From: Planococcus koreensis
GTDB lineage: Bacteria; Bacillota; Bacilli; Bacillales_A; Planococcaceae
Length of the DNA stretch: 64,000 bases
NCBI RefSeq assembly: GCF_004761975.1
Contig: NZ_RQII01000004.1
Span: 1 to 64,000 of the forward strand
Direction: 5' to 3'
Below, in pieces: positions 26,906 to 35,015 of the stretch (position 1 is its first letter; every line of letters begins with the position of its first letter). A model generated the notes under the pieces. The model did no database searches. It was not told the DNA's origin and saw nothing but the letters and a program-made list of their open reading frames with translations. A program made the position numbers and the translations under genes.

Positions 26906-27391
26906 ATGGAAAATCTTACAAACCAATTCCAGCGTATTTTAGACAGCAGCACACCGGACGACTTAAACATCCTGGCCGATTTTTTGGAAAACTTCGAGAA
27001 AAAGCAACAAGGCGAATTCAACACTTATTTGAGTGCCAGCTTAAACATGAAACGTGAAACGTCTGTTGAAAAAAGCATTGTTTCCATTCCAAATACCGCT
27101 TTTATCCATAATAATATCGCCATTCCACACGGCGGCATTTTGGCGGTTCTTTTGGACACCGCCATGGGTACGCTCGCCAACAGCAAATGCGCTGATGGGA
27201 TGGCTGCGGTTACAACAAACTTAACGATTCATTATTTGGCTGTAGCGACAGAAAACGAAATCAAAGCCGAGGCAAAGATGATTCGCCAAGGCCGGCATAC
27301 GATGGTAGTCGAAGGCAATATTTTCGAATCCGGCGGTAAGCACATTGCGACTGCAACCGGTTCATTTTTTCTTGTTCCCGCAGAGGGCTGA
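26906..27391 (+). CDS. PaaI-type hotdog-fold thioesterase
   Basis: 161 aa hotdog protein of the PaaI/YigI type, hydrolysing acyl-CoA thioesters; the substrate is unknown. The hotdog helix motif is IPHGGILAVLLDTAMGTLAN (about residues 73-92) and the strand AVTTNLTIHYL follows. An N-terminal extension of about 50 charged residues (helical, FLENFEKKQQGEF) precedes the fold, longer than in minimal PaaI. ATG 26906 is 73 bases from the divergent ylbF start. No operon partner on this strand. Confidence 0.85.
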   Translation: MENLTNQFQRILDSSTPDDLNILADFLENFEKKQQGEFNTYLSASLNMKRETSVEKSIVSIPNTAFIHNNIAIPHGGILAVLLDTAMGTLANSKCADGMAAVTTNLTIHYLAVATENEIKAEAKMIRQGRHTMVVEGNIFESGGKHIATATGSFFLVPAEG

Positions 27392-27398
27392 CTTGCCG

Positions 27399-28466
27399 TC
27401 ACTCCGCTTCTGCGGTTTCTTCTGGAGGTTTCAGCATGATCTGGGTATAGTATTTTCCGAACGCACCCACCCCGATTTCATCAAAACGGTCCGATAATAA
27501 GGCCTTGCGATGGTCCGGCGAATTAATCCAGCCATGTACGGCTTCAGCTGCGTCAAAATATTGGAACGCTGTATTTTCAGCAGCCTCCTCAAAACCGATG
27601 CCGGCGTTCTTAAGCCGAACGTTCAGACTTTCCAGTTCGACTTCCTGGCCGGAAGAAAAACTTTTCTTTGCGGTATTCTCGCTATGTGTCTGGGCAAGTT
27701 CATTGGCAGCCATATTTTCATCCAGCGGGACCAATTCGTGGTGGATTCTGTAGACATTGGTCATGTCGATAATCTGTCTAGCGTTTGCAGCATCGATTGA
27801 TTGCTGCTGGGTTGAGGAAGGTTTGATGACCGGCAGCAAGTCGCCTGTGAACATCATGTCATAAGGCTGGTGCCTGACAAGCGTTTCTGCATCCATAAAC
27901 CTCACAGCTTCAAGAATGCGGTCTTCCTCATCGATATAAAGCTGCGCATAGATTTTTTCAAATCGGATCAGTAAACGCCGATCCAAATCTTCAGGCCCCA
28001 AATTGAATGTAAATATGCTATCATCGTATTTTACCGATATTTCGTTTTCTACTATTGTAAAACGGTACAAATCATCAAGCGTCTGTCCGATGGTATATGG
28101 CTCCACTTGTGCCGCTTTTCCTGCCGCATATACTTGGACAATTTCCCCTTCTTTGACGCCAACCATCAAATAACTGGAATACGACTGGTTATAAACCCAC
28201 CATTCATAGCCGAATGCCGATGGCTCTTTGCGCGACGGATCACCATAATCGGCAAGCCACTCTTCTGCAGGCAGTCCGATATACGTCGACAGCCCTTTGG
28301 ATGGGCGTTCAAGCTCCAACGGGTTTTCCACCAAATCATCGGCCGGCAGCGGATCTTGAGGGACCGGCGCTTCAAGCAAATCATTTTCTTCTATGGAAGA
28401 ATCAAAATAAAAGAAGACAATCAGGATAACCGACAGAAAAATCATGATGCGCACTAAGTCCTTCAA
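27399..28466 (-). CDS. ylbC: YlbC-like CAP (SCP/PR1) domain protein
   Basis: 355 aa membrane-anchored or secreted protein. One hydrophobic N-terminal helix (about 6-21) is followed by a Pro/Glu-rich linker, a CAP-associated domain (about 55-190, LSTYIGLPAEEWLADYGDPSRKE) and a C-terminal CAP domain (about 225-350) with VYRIHHELVPL, ANELAQTHSENTAKK, AAENTAF and HGWINSPDHRKALL. The CAP His/Glu pattern is present. Function is unknown; it is in the same relative place as ylbC in B. subtilis. It ends seven bases from the convergent thioesterase stop with no clear terminator. Confidence 0.88.
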   Translation of the reverse strand: MKDLVRIMIFLSVILIVFFYFDSSIEENDLLEAPVPQDPLPADDLVENPLELERPSKGLSTYIGLPAEEWLADYGDPSRKEPSAFGYEWWVYNQSYSSYLMVGVKEGEIVQVYAAGKAAQVEPYTIGQTLDDLYRFTIVENEISVKYDDSIFTFNLGPEDLDRRLLIRFEKIYAQLYIDEEDRILEAVRFMDAETLVRHQPYDMMFTGDLLPVIKPSSTQQQSIDAANARQIIDMTNVYRIHHELVPLDENMAANELAQTHSENTAKKSFSSGQEVELESLNVRLKNAGIGFEEAAENTAFQYFDAAEAVHGWINSPDHRKALLSDRFDEIGVGAFGKYYTQIMLKPPEETAEAE

Positions 28467-28537
28467 TCGATCATCTCCTTATTTACTATTTAAATATGTT
28501 GAACAAAAGAATTTAAGATTATACGCCGCTTTGAGCA

Positions 28538-28680
28538 GAGCAAAAACGATTGTTTCTGTCTATGCATCGCTTCGCTAGCTTCGAGACATGAAAGAGCATT
28601 GCTCCTGCGCAAGCTCGTCGCAAAGGTATCGTCCCAATTCTTGGATCGATACCTTTGCAGCTGTTTTGCGGAATATCGAA
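28538..28680. repeat. Mosaic intergenic repeat, copy 2
   Basis: In the 357-base gap between ylbC and the YugN-like gene. Its right part read on the minus strand (28612-28677) matches 19065-19126 over about 65 bases: GATATTCCGCAAAAC, then CCAAGAATTGGGACGATACC. Its left part (28563-28589, TGCATCGCTTCGCTAGCTTC) matches 19205-19231 on the plus strand. The two modules are therefore in opposite relative orientation here and in the same orientation in copy 1. It also contains an internal inverted repeat, GCAAAGGTATCG/CGATACCTTTGC (28619-28658). Confidence 0.62.
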
Positions 28681-28751
28681 ACTTATAAAATTTAAGTTCC
28701 CCTTATTTAGATAATTATAACAGCCGTCTGTATTCTGACACAATCTAGCCA

Positions 28752-28780
28752 TTGCAACAAGCATTATTTTCATCTATTAT
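28752..28780 (+). promoter_or_regulatory. SigA promoter for the YugN-like gene
   Basis: TTGCAA (28752-28757), 17-base spacer, TATTAT (28775-28780), about 45 bases before the ATG, with GGAGGAG as ribosome-binding site. Confidence 0.65.
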
Positions 28781-28823
28781 TAAAGAAGCGTATAGTCAGT
28801 TATGATATTGAGGAGGAGATCCT

Positions 28824-29189
28824 ATGTATTTTGAAAATACAGGACTTGAGGACATTCGAGTAGACTTTGCTCTACTAGACGACATTATGAGAAAACATGG
28901 TATGACTAAAGAAGGCCAATGGGATTACGAGCGTGTAACTTTCGATCGTAAATTCATGATTCGTGAAGGCACTTTCTACCTTCGGGTATTCGCTTATGCC
29001 GTTGAAGGCGATATCGATTCAAATGATGCAATCGTCCACGTCATGAAGCCGGTAATCGGCAAACATTATTATCCGCACGGTGTGGAATACGGTGAAGACG
29101 AGCACTTCCCAGAACATTTGATCAAATCCAGCACTGAAGTGTTAAAAGCGATCAGAACAGACCTTGAAAGCTTCATCATTAAAGCATAA
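28824..29189 (+). CDS. YugN-like family protein
   Basis: 121 aa soluble protein of the YugN-like family (FENTGLEDIRVDFALLDDIM at the start, QWDYERVTFDRKF in the middle and HYYPHGVEYGE near residue 85). The family is limited to Bacillales-type genomes and its function is not known. Monocistronic, with its own promoter and a strong terminator. Absence of a signal peptide or membrane helix indicates a cytosolic protein. Confidence 0.85.
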   Translation: MYFENTGLEDIRVDFALLDDIMRKHGMTKEGQWDYERVTFDRKFMIREGTFYLRVFAYAVEGDIDSNDAIVHVMKPVIGKHYYPHGVEYGEDEHFPEHLIKSSTEVLKAIRTDLESFIIKA

Positions 29190-29193
29190 TGCG

Positions 29194-29227
29194 AAACCGC
29201 AGTTCACCACGAACTGCGGTTTTTATT
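29194..29227 (+). terminator. Terminator after the YugN-like gene
   Basis: Perfect 12-base-pair stem (29194-29205 with 29211-29222), five-base loop, T-rich tail. Confidence 0.92.
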
Positions 29228-29369
29228 TACCTGTTGCCAGCAGCAGCTCTCTATATCCACCTTCTCTTCTCTTGCGAACAAAAAATAAAGGTTAATTTTT
29301 TCAGAAATGACCTATTTGGGAATCCCCATTATTGCTATAATAATATAAGAACTTTTTAGGAGGATTGCT

Positions 29370-30428
29370 GTGTCTAAGTGGCTCAATAAACGCATATTTA
29401 CTACTGTGATTGTTATTGCGGTGCTTATCGTGATTTCCGTATACATATTGCCCATCTCAATTCCGCTCATCATCGCATTGCTGACAGCTATTTTTCTTGA
29501 ACCGCTTGTCACTTTCGTGCAAAACCGGTTTAAATGGCATCGAAAAACATCCGTCATTACTGTCTTCATTTTCTTTGTACTGGCGGTTTCCGGCATCTTA
29601 TACTGGACCGTTACACAGTTGATCGGCAGAATTATTCAATTTACTAAAATGGTGCCTGAATACGCCAACTCGTTGACTGAGATGTGGAACGAAGTCCAAA
29701 GTTTCTTCCTGCGCTCTACCGAAGACATGCCGGTTGAAGTGGTTTCTTCCATTGAAACGGAATTGGCAAGCTTTTTGGAAGGAATTCGTGATTGGTTTCT
29801 GACCATCGTTAACTATGATACGGTTACCAATCTCTTAACAGGGATTCCCACATTTCTTGTCAGTTTCATCGTTTTCCTGATTGCGCTATTCCTGTTCATG
29901 CTGGAATTGCTGAACTTGAAAGAATTACTGTTTAAGCGATTAAAGGAAAGCACTGCAGAAAAAGTTCGATTCATGGCTGCTCGGCTGAACCATGTAATCT
30001 TCGGATTCCTGAAGGCTCAGTTTTTGGTGAGCGTTCTTATCTTTATCGTCACACTCATCGGTCTCCTCATCATCATTCCTGAGTATGCGGTGCCGATGTC
30101 ATTGTTCATCTGGCTTATCGATTTCATTCCAATTCTCGGATCGATCATTGTTCTGGCTCCTTGGTTCATCTATCAATTCATCATTGGAAATGTAGTCCTA
30201 GGAACGAAATTAGCTATTCTGGCACTCATACTGCTGGTGATCCGGAGAACTGTTGAACCGAAAGTGATGGGCACGCAAATTGGCCTTTCCCCTCTTGCAA
30301 CCTTGATCGCCATGTATATCGGCTTGCAGCTTTTCGGTTTTCTTGGTTTCTTCATCGGCCCACTGATCGTCATCCTGTTCACATCCGCCCGTGAGTCCGG
30401 AATGATCAAAGTCGATTTTAAAATTTAA
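29370..30428 (+). CDS. AI-2E family (PerM/YtvI-like) membrane transporter
   Basis: 352 aa polytopic membrane protein of the AI-2E/PerM family; members include autoinducer-2 exporters and Na+/H+ antiporter-like proteins, and the substrate here is unknown. Helix pairs lie at the N-terminus (about 9-45 and 58-80), a soluble segment at about 85-160, then about five more helices. Conserved tracts FIPILGSIIVLAPW and IGLSPLATLIAMYIGLQLFGFLGFFIGPL are hallmarks. The start is GTG 29370 with AGGAGG seven bases before; TATAAT at 29336-29341 is a likely -10 box without a clear -35. Confidence 0.88.
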   Translation: MSKWLNKRIFTTVIVIAVLIVISVYILPISIPLIIALLTAIFLEPLVTFVQNRFKWHRKTSVITVFIFFVLAVSGILYWTVTQLIGRIIQFTKMVPEYANSLTEMWNEVQSFFLRSTEDMPVEVVSSIETELASFLEGIRDWFLTIVNYDTVTNLLTGIPTFLVSFIVFLIALFLFMLELLNLKELLFKRLKESTAEKVRFMAARLNHVIFGFLKAQFLVSVLIFIVTLIGLLIIIPEYAVPMSLFIWLIDFIPILGSIIVLAPWFIYQFIIGNVVLGTKLAILALILLVIRRTVEPKVMGTQIGLSPLATLIAMYIGLQLFGFLGFFIGPLIVILFTSARESGMIKVDFKI

Positions 30429-30438
30429 GCTAACTATA

Positions 30439-30494
30439 TAAAAAGCGCTGTCCCGGAAGCCTTGAAATAGGCATTCCGGGACAGCGCTTTTTTT
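30439..30494 (+). terminator. Strong terminator after the AI-2E family gene
   Basis: Long hairpin of about 20 base pairs (30440-30461 with 30470-30491), T-tract on the right and A-tract on the left. It probably also blocks transcription from the convergent cta region. Confidence 0.93.
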
Positions 30495-30534
30495 AGTTTT
30501 CACGTACTGAAAGGATTCATTAAGCTCATAAATA

Positions 30535-30575
30535 AAACAGCTTGGGAGAAATTAACGACTTCTCTCAAGCTGTTT
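30535..30575 (-). terminator. Terminator after the DUF420 gene
   Basis: Stem of about 15 base pairs with one mismatch (30535-30550 with 30560-30575), four bases after the DUF420 stop, ending on the minus strand in a T-rich tail. Confidence 0.8.
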
Positions 30576-30579
30576 CTTT

Positions 30580-31041
30580 TCATCCGCCCAGAATTGCTTT
30601 AAATACGGAAGTCGTGTGGCCGCCTTCGTAGATAACATAAAGCAGCATGTAAACCGCTACTCCTGTGATTGCCGTGGAAAACCAGACAATGCTTGTGATC
30701 GGACCAATTTTACGGTGCTTGTCCAAACGGTTCTTTAAACCGAGCCAAATTGTATAAAGGCCCATTACCCCGCCAGTTGTAGCCAATGTAATATGGAAGA
30801 TCAAAAATACCGTGTAGAAAATCTTAAGTTCGTCTGGGCCGCCGAAAGCGGTGTTGCCGACGAATAACGTACGTGACACATAGATGATGAAGAACGTCAG
30901 CGCAGACACTCCTGCAGCCAGCATGAACTTCTTATGTGCTTCGATTCTGCGTTTGCTGATAAGGTACCAGCCAATCGCCACAAGTACAGCGCTTAAAACG
31001 ATAAAAAACGTACTAATAGTTGGTAATAAAGGCAAATTCAT
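30580..31041 (-). CDS. DUF420 membrane protein (YozB/CtaM type)
   Basis: 153 aa protein with four transmembrane segments (about residues 7-25, 41-60, 76-98 and 118-140) and conserved histidines (AHKKFML, FHITLA, LDKHRKIG). DUF420 proteins accompany haem-copper oxidase genes in Bacillota; a protein of this type is required for aa3 oxidase maturation in staphylococci as I recall. It follows ctaG by 23 bases, so an oxidase assembly role is a reasonable inference. The product is not a catalytic subunit. Confidence 0.85.
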   Translation of the reverse strand: MNLPLLPTISTFFIVLSAVLVAIGWYLISKRRIEAHKKFMLAAGVSALTFFIIYVSRTLFVGNTAFGGPDELKIFYTVFLIFHITLATTGGVMGLYTIWLGLKNRLDKHRKIGPITSIVWFSTAITGVAVYMLLYVIYEGGHTTSVFKAILGG

Positions 31042-31064
31042 TCACTTGATCCCCTTTTGCTTCA

Positions 31065-31988
31065 TTAAGCATTATGTCTGTGCATCGCCATATCTTTTCG
31101 GTCCTGCAGTACTTGTGCGGTAATTTCATCCGCATTATCGTTTTCGTTTCTCAGCCACTCGTAGAACACCAGCCATAGAAAGACTGTAAAAACGAGCTCC
31201 TGCAAAACTTTCATAATGATGCCGCCCGTACGTTGATCTTCCAATGCAGACATCGGAGAAAACAATTCCGGTCCTGATAAGTTCAGTTGCGACAACGTCC
31301 CTGTAGGTACGCATAACGCCATCGCCTGCAGCCAAGCTTCCCCGTCCGTGTACGTCATGTAAAACGGATTGCCGCTGAAAATGATCAATGCACAAGCCGG
31401 TGTCATAAGTACGCTGAGCCCAAACAGATACGCCAGTTTTTTCAAACCGTGGAAACGGTACGTCCCTTCGAGATTATTGACTACTGGCCACCAATAAAAT
31501 ATAGCAGAAACAAACAAAATAAGATTAGCGAGGGCATGGAGCATCGTATCCGATTTTACAAAATCGAAAACCAGTGGAATGTGATAGAACGAAAATACCA
31601 TCCCGAACAAAATCAATGCCAACATCGGCTTCGAAAAGAAATTGAAAATCGGTTTAACAACTGGCAGATTGACGAATGGGCGCCATATCCACGTCGGTAT
31701 ACCCATAATCAATAACGGTGGTATCAATAACAGCAACAGCGCCATCTGCACCATGTGCATTGAGAAAACGATGTGCCCCAGCAGATCAATCGGTGAGCCT
31801 TTGATGGCGTACATCAGCAACATGCCGGAAACGAAAAGAATCGCTTCTCTAGGTTTTAGAGGTTCGCTGTCTTTAAACTTGCCTCTCCATTTTATCGTAA
31901 CTACAAAATAGAATATCGTAATCAATACGAGAATTCCTAAGTAAACCGGACTCCATAAAGCCTGAAATCCAAATATACTGATCGGCAT
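31065..31988 (-). CDS. ctaG: Cytochrome caa3 oxidase assembly factor CtaG
   Basis: Integral membrane protein needed for assembly of the caa3 oxidase, probably in CuA/CuB delivery. 307 aa from ATG 31988 (MPISIFGFQALWSP), which has AAGGGAGG upstream; a longer frame to 32126 runs through a terminator and is rejected. About seven helices are predicted; GHIVFSMHMVQMALLLLLIPPLLI carries conserved His and Met, and FYHIPLVFD follows. Separated from ctaF by a terminator-like hairpin, so expression may be lower than that of the structural subunits. Confidence 0.92.
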   Translation of the reverse strand: MPISIFGFQALWSPVYLGILVLITIFYFVVTIKWRGKFKDSEPLKPREAILFVSGMLLMYAIKGSPIDLLGHIVFSMHMVQMALLLLLIPPLLIMGIPTWIWRPFVNLPVVKPIFNFFSKPMLALILFGMVFSFYHIPLVFDFVKSDTMLHALANLILFVSAIFYWWPVVNNLEGTYRFHGLKKLAYLFGLSVLMTPACALIIFSGNPFYMTYTDGEAWLQAMALCVPTGTLSQLNLSGPELFSPMSALEDQRTGGIIMKVLQELVFTVFLWLVFYEWLRNENDNADEITAQVLQDRKDMAMHRHNA

Positions 31989-32108
31989 CCCTGTAGACCT
32001 CCCTTTTACCTCAAGTACCCCCATTATATAGCTCCAGGCTTGGTATATCAATGAACGAACTATGACAATTGAAAAAAGAAAAGCAGTCCATGCCATGCAG
32101 ACAGCAAG

Positions 32109-32142
32109 AAAAAACCCCTTCATCATTGAAGATGAAGGGGTT
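32109..32142 (-). terminator. Terminator-like hairpin between ctaF and ctaG
   Basis: Perfect 12-base-pair stem (32113-32124 with 32131-32142), six-base loop, six T on the minus strand. It begins six bases after the ctaF stop, inside what would otherwise be one cta transcript. Confidence 0.88.
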
Positions 32143-32147
32143 CTGTC

Positions 32148-32480
32148 TTACCACCAGACGATCGTTACGAACGTAAGGACCGTGATGAACGCTACGAACA
32201 TGCCGCTGAACATAAAGAATGCTACAGTGCCATGCCCTTTATTGCTCAAGTGCATGAAATGGTAAAGCTGCAAAACTACTTGGATTGCGGCCAATAATAG
32301 AATGATTGGCACAATCAGGTAAGGCGAGAAGCCCGCAGAAACTGTCGTAAATGCGATCAGAGTCAAGAAAATCATAATCGCAAATGACGTCAATTGGCTG
32401 CGCATTTCTTTCGAACGTTGGCGTCTGAGGTATTCGTACTCAGTATGTGATCTTGTCGGTGTATGAACGTCGTGTGCCAT
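32148..32480 (-). CDS. ctaF: Cytochrome c oxidase subunit IV (CtaF)
   Basis: Small accessory subunit of the caa3 oxidase. 110 aa with three transmembrane helices (about residues 30-47, 52-70 and 84-108) after a charged N-terminus (HTEYEYLRRQRSKEMRSQ). QLYHFMHLSNKGHG between the second and third helix is typical of bacterial subunit IV. It starts two bases after the end of ctaE, so the two are coupled. Confidence 0.93.
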   Translation of the reverse strand: MAHDVHTPTRSHTEYEYLRRQRSKEMRSQLTSFAIMIFLTLIAFTTVSAGFSPYLIVPIILLLAAIQVVLQLYHFMHLSNKGHGTVAFFMFSGMFVAFITVLTFVTIVWW

Positions 32481-32481
32481 A

Positions 32482-33108
32482 TTAACCGATCACTCCCATC
32501 AAATAGACTACAGTAAAGATAAATACCCATACTACGTCAATAAAATGCCAGTATAATGCGGCTAAATAAAATTTTGGTGCGTTGTACATGTTCAAGCCGC
32601 GTTTAGCGTTGCGGAGCATCAATGCGATGAACCAGCTCAAACCGAACAAAACGTGCGCTCCGTGCGTTCCGACCAGCGTATAGAACGCTGAACTGAAGGC
32701 ACTGTTCGTATAGCCGAAGCCAAGGTGAACATAATGGTTGAACTCGTAAATTTCAAGTCCTAGGAACACTAAGCCCAATAGGACTGTTATGCCCAACCAA
32801 GCCTGCATCGCTTTGAAATTATGGTTTTTCATGTGGTACATTGCATAAACACTTGTCAACGATGATGTCAAAAGAATCATCGTCATTGCGAAAACCAATG
32901 GAAGTTCGAACAAGCCGGAAGCTGTGAACTCCATACCGCTTGGCCCTTTATCTTTAAGCGCCAGGTAAGTGGCGAATAAAGATGCGAACGTTACAGTCTC
33001 CGCAGCAAGCAGAAGCCAGAATCCCACGAATTTGTTTTTACCTTCGAGTGTTGCCGTTTCCGGATGGTCCGGCCACGTCTGAGGGGTATATTTTTTATTT
33101 AGATCCAT
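32482..33108 (-). CDS. ctaE: Cytochrome c oxidase subunit III (CtaE)
   Basis: Membrane subunit stabilising the oxidase proton-pumping core. 208 aa with five helices, the short bacterial form. FVGFWLLLAAETVTFASLFATYL and the C-terminal YWHFIDVVWVFIFTVVYL are hallmark segments; GTHGAHVLFGL is the fourth helix. Start ATG 33108 (MDLNKKYTPQ) has AAGGGGG upstream and overlaps the end of ctaD by 14 bases, implying translational coupling. Confidence 0.96.
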   Translation of the reverse strand: MDLNKKYTPQTWPDHPETATLEGKNKFVGFWLLLAAETVTFASLFATYLALKDKGPSGMEFTASGLFELPLVFAMTMILLTSSLTSVYAMYHMKNHNFKAMQAWLGITVLLGLVFLGLEIYEFNHYVHLGFGYTNSAFSSAFYTLVGTHGAHVLFGLSWFIALMLRNAKRGLNMYNAPKFYLAALYWHFIDVVWVFIFTVVYLMGVIG

Positions 33109-34981
33109 CTTTATTGCCCCCTTTAGCATCTCTCAGTAATTCTTCTTTCGTGATATGGAAACCTAAATCATCTTTAAGTGAACGCACTAGCATTGAACCG
33201 AAAGTGATCGCCAGTCCGATGATCAGAACCGGAAGAGCCCAAGCTTTGTCGCCATCCATATGGTACAGAGCACCGAAAGAAGCTACGAACATACCGAATG
33301 AAATAACAACTGGAATAAATGAACCGTTCGGCATGTGGATGTCGCCTAGTGGCTCGGCATAAACCATGCCTTCTTTATTGCCTTCCATTTTCTCGATCCA
33401 GTAAGAATCAAGTCCGCGCACCAATGGAGTTTGGGCGAAGTTATAGAATGGCGGCGGAGATGGGATAGCCCATTCCAACGTACGGCCATCGCCCCATGGG
33501 TCGTTGCCGACACGCTCGTTTTTAATCGTAGTCAAGATAACATTGATAACTAGAACAATAACGCCGATTGCCATGAACAAAGCACCGACCGAACTGATCA
33601 AGTTGTAAGCATCCCAGCCTTGGTCAGTCCCGAACGTGTAAACACGGCGAGGCATACCCATAAGACCTAGGAAATGCTGGATAAAGAATGTTAAATGGAA
33701 TCCGATCAAGAAGAACCAGAATGTCACTTTTCCTAATTTTTCGTTCAGCATCGTTCCGAACATTTTCGGCCAGTATAAATGTGTACCTGCTAGAATCGCA
33801 AGAACAACACCACCGACGATAACGTAATGGAAGTGGGCAACGATAAAGTAAGAATCGTGCAATTGATAATCAAGCGGTGCCATAGCTTGCATGACACCCG
33901 TTACTCCACCAGCAACGAACGAAGGAATGAACGCAATCGCATATAGCATCGGCGTTGTAAAGCTGATGCTTCCTCCCCAAATCGTCAGAAGCCAGTTGAA
34001 GATTTTAACGCCTGTTGGAACAGCAATGATCATCGTCGCAAGAGCGAAAACAGCGTTAGCTGTCGGCCCAAGACCAACTGTGAACATGTGGTGAGCCCAA
34101 ACCATGAAGCCATAGAAACCGATAAGGATCGTTGCGAATACCAATGCCGTGTAGCCGAAAAGGCGTTTACGGGAGAAGATCGCAAAGATTTCAGAGAAGA
34201 TACCGAAAGCCGGCAAGATCAGGATGTAAACTTCAGGGTGACCGAAGATCCAGAACAAATGCTCCCAGATGATCGTATTTCCGCCCATTGCTACATCGAA
34301 GAAGTTTGCGCCGAATAGGCGATCGAATACCATGAAGAACAAGCCGATTGTAAGCGGCGGGAATGCCAGCAAAATCAAAGCAGAAGCGACAAATGTCGTC
34401 CAAGTGAATAGCGGCATTCTCATATAAGTCATACCCGGAGCACGCATGTTGATGATTGTTACCAGGAAGTTAATCCCAGCAATCAACGTACCGAATCCGG
34501 AAATCGTCAAACCAAGTGTGTAGAAATCGATTCCGTGCCCTTCAGAAGCCATAGCCAATGATGCGTAGTTAGTCCAACCAGCATCCGGTGCTCCGCCTAG
34601 GAACCATGAAAGGTTCAGGAAAATACCCCCGAAGAAGAATAACCAAAAACCAAGTGAGTTCAAAAACGGAAATGCTACGTCACGTGCGCCGATTTGCAAA
34701 GGCATAACGGCGTTCATAAAGGCGAGCAATAATGGCATCGAGGCCAAGAAAATCATGGTCGTACCATGCATAGTAATAATTTCGTTGTATAGTCCGGCAC
34801 TTAAGAAATCGTTTCCGGCTTTCATCAACTGGATTCGGATCATCATCGCTTCGATACCGCCGATTACGAAGAATAATCCCCCGGAGATAAAATACAGAAT
34901 CGCGATTTTCTTATGGTCTACTGTTGTCATGTAGTCCCAAACGGTAGCACCGAAGCCCTTTTTCTGAGCAATAGAACTCAC
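33095..34981 (-). CDS. ctaD: Cytochrome c oxidase subunit I (CtaD)
   Basis: Catalytic subunit of caa3 oxidase, holding low-spin haem and the haem-CuB site where oxygen is reduced and protons pumped. 628 aa with at least 12 helices. The CuB region WIFGHPEVYILILPAFGIFSE contains the Cu histidine and the cross-linked tyrosine; MVWAHHMFTVG supplies two more CuB histidines; HDSYFIVAHFHYVIVGG supplies the haem ligands. The K- and D-channel pattern HPEVY plus the glutamate of type A1 oxidases fits. Start is GTG 34981 behind AAGGGAGGT. Confidence 0.97.
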   Translation of the reverse strand: MSSIAQKKGFGATVWDYMTTVDHKKIAILYFISGGLFFVIGGIEAMMIRIQLMKAGNDFLSAGLYNEIITMHGTTMIFLASMPLLLAFMNAVMPLQIGARDVAFPFLNSLGFWLFFFGGIFLNLSWFLGGAPDAGWTNYASLAMASEGHGIDFYTLGLTISGFGTLIAGINFLVTIINMRAPGMTYMRMPLFTWTTFVASALILLAFPPLTIGLFFMVFDRLFGANFFDVAMGGNTIIWEHLFWIFGHPEVYILILPAFGIFSEIFAIFSRKRLFGYTALVFATILIGFYGFMVWAHHMFTVGLGPTANAVFALATMIIAVPTGVKIFNWLLTIWGGSISFTTPMLYAIAFIPSFVAGGVTGVMQAMAPLDYQLHDSYFIVAHFHYVIVGGVVLAILAGTHLYWPKMFGTMLNEKLGKVTFWFFLIGFHLTFFIQHFLGLMGMPRRVYTFGTDQGWDAYNLISSVGALFMAIGVIVLVINVILTTIKNERVGNDPWGDGRTLEWAIPSPPPFYNFAQTPLVRGLDSYWIEKMEGNKEGMVYAEPLGDIHMPNGSFIPVVISFGMFVASFGALYHMDGDKAWALPVLIIGLAITFGSMLVRSLKDDLGFHITKEELLRDAKGGNKDGSK

Positions 34982-35015
34982 AATGTATACCTCCCTTTTT
35001 TAAGCTCCGACACTT

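Noticed and set aside
28519-28773. 84-codon frame in the gap upstream of the YugN-like gene
   Set aside because: It lies across the repeat copy, has no ribosome-binding site and no family resemblance.
31989-32126. N-terminal extension of ctaG
   Set aside because: It would include the ctaF terminator hairpin; ATG 31988 has a strong ribosome-binding site.
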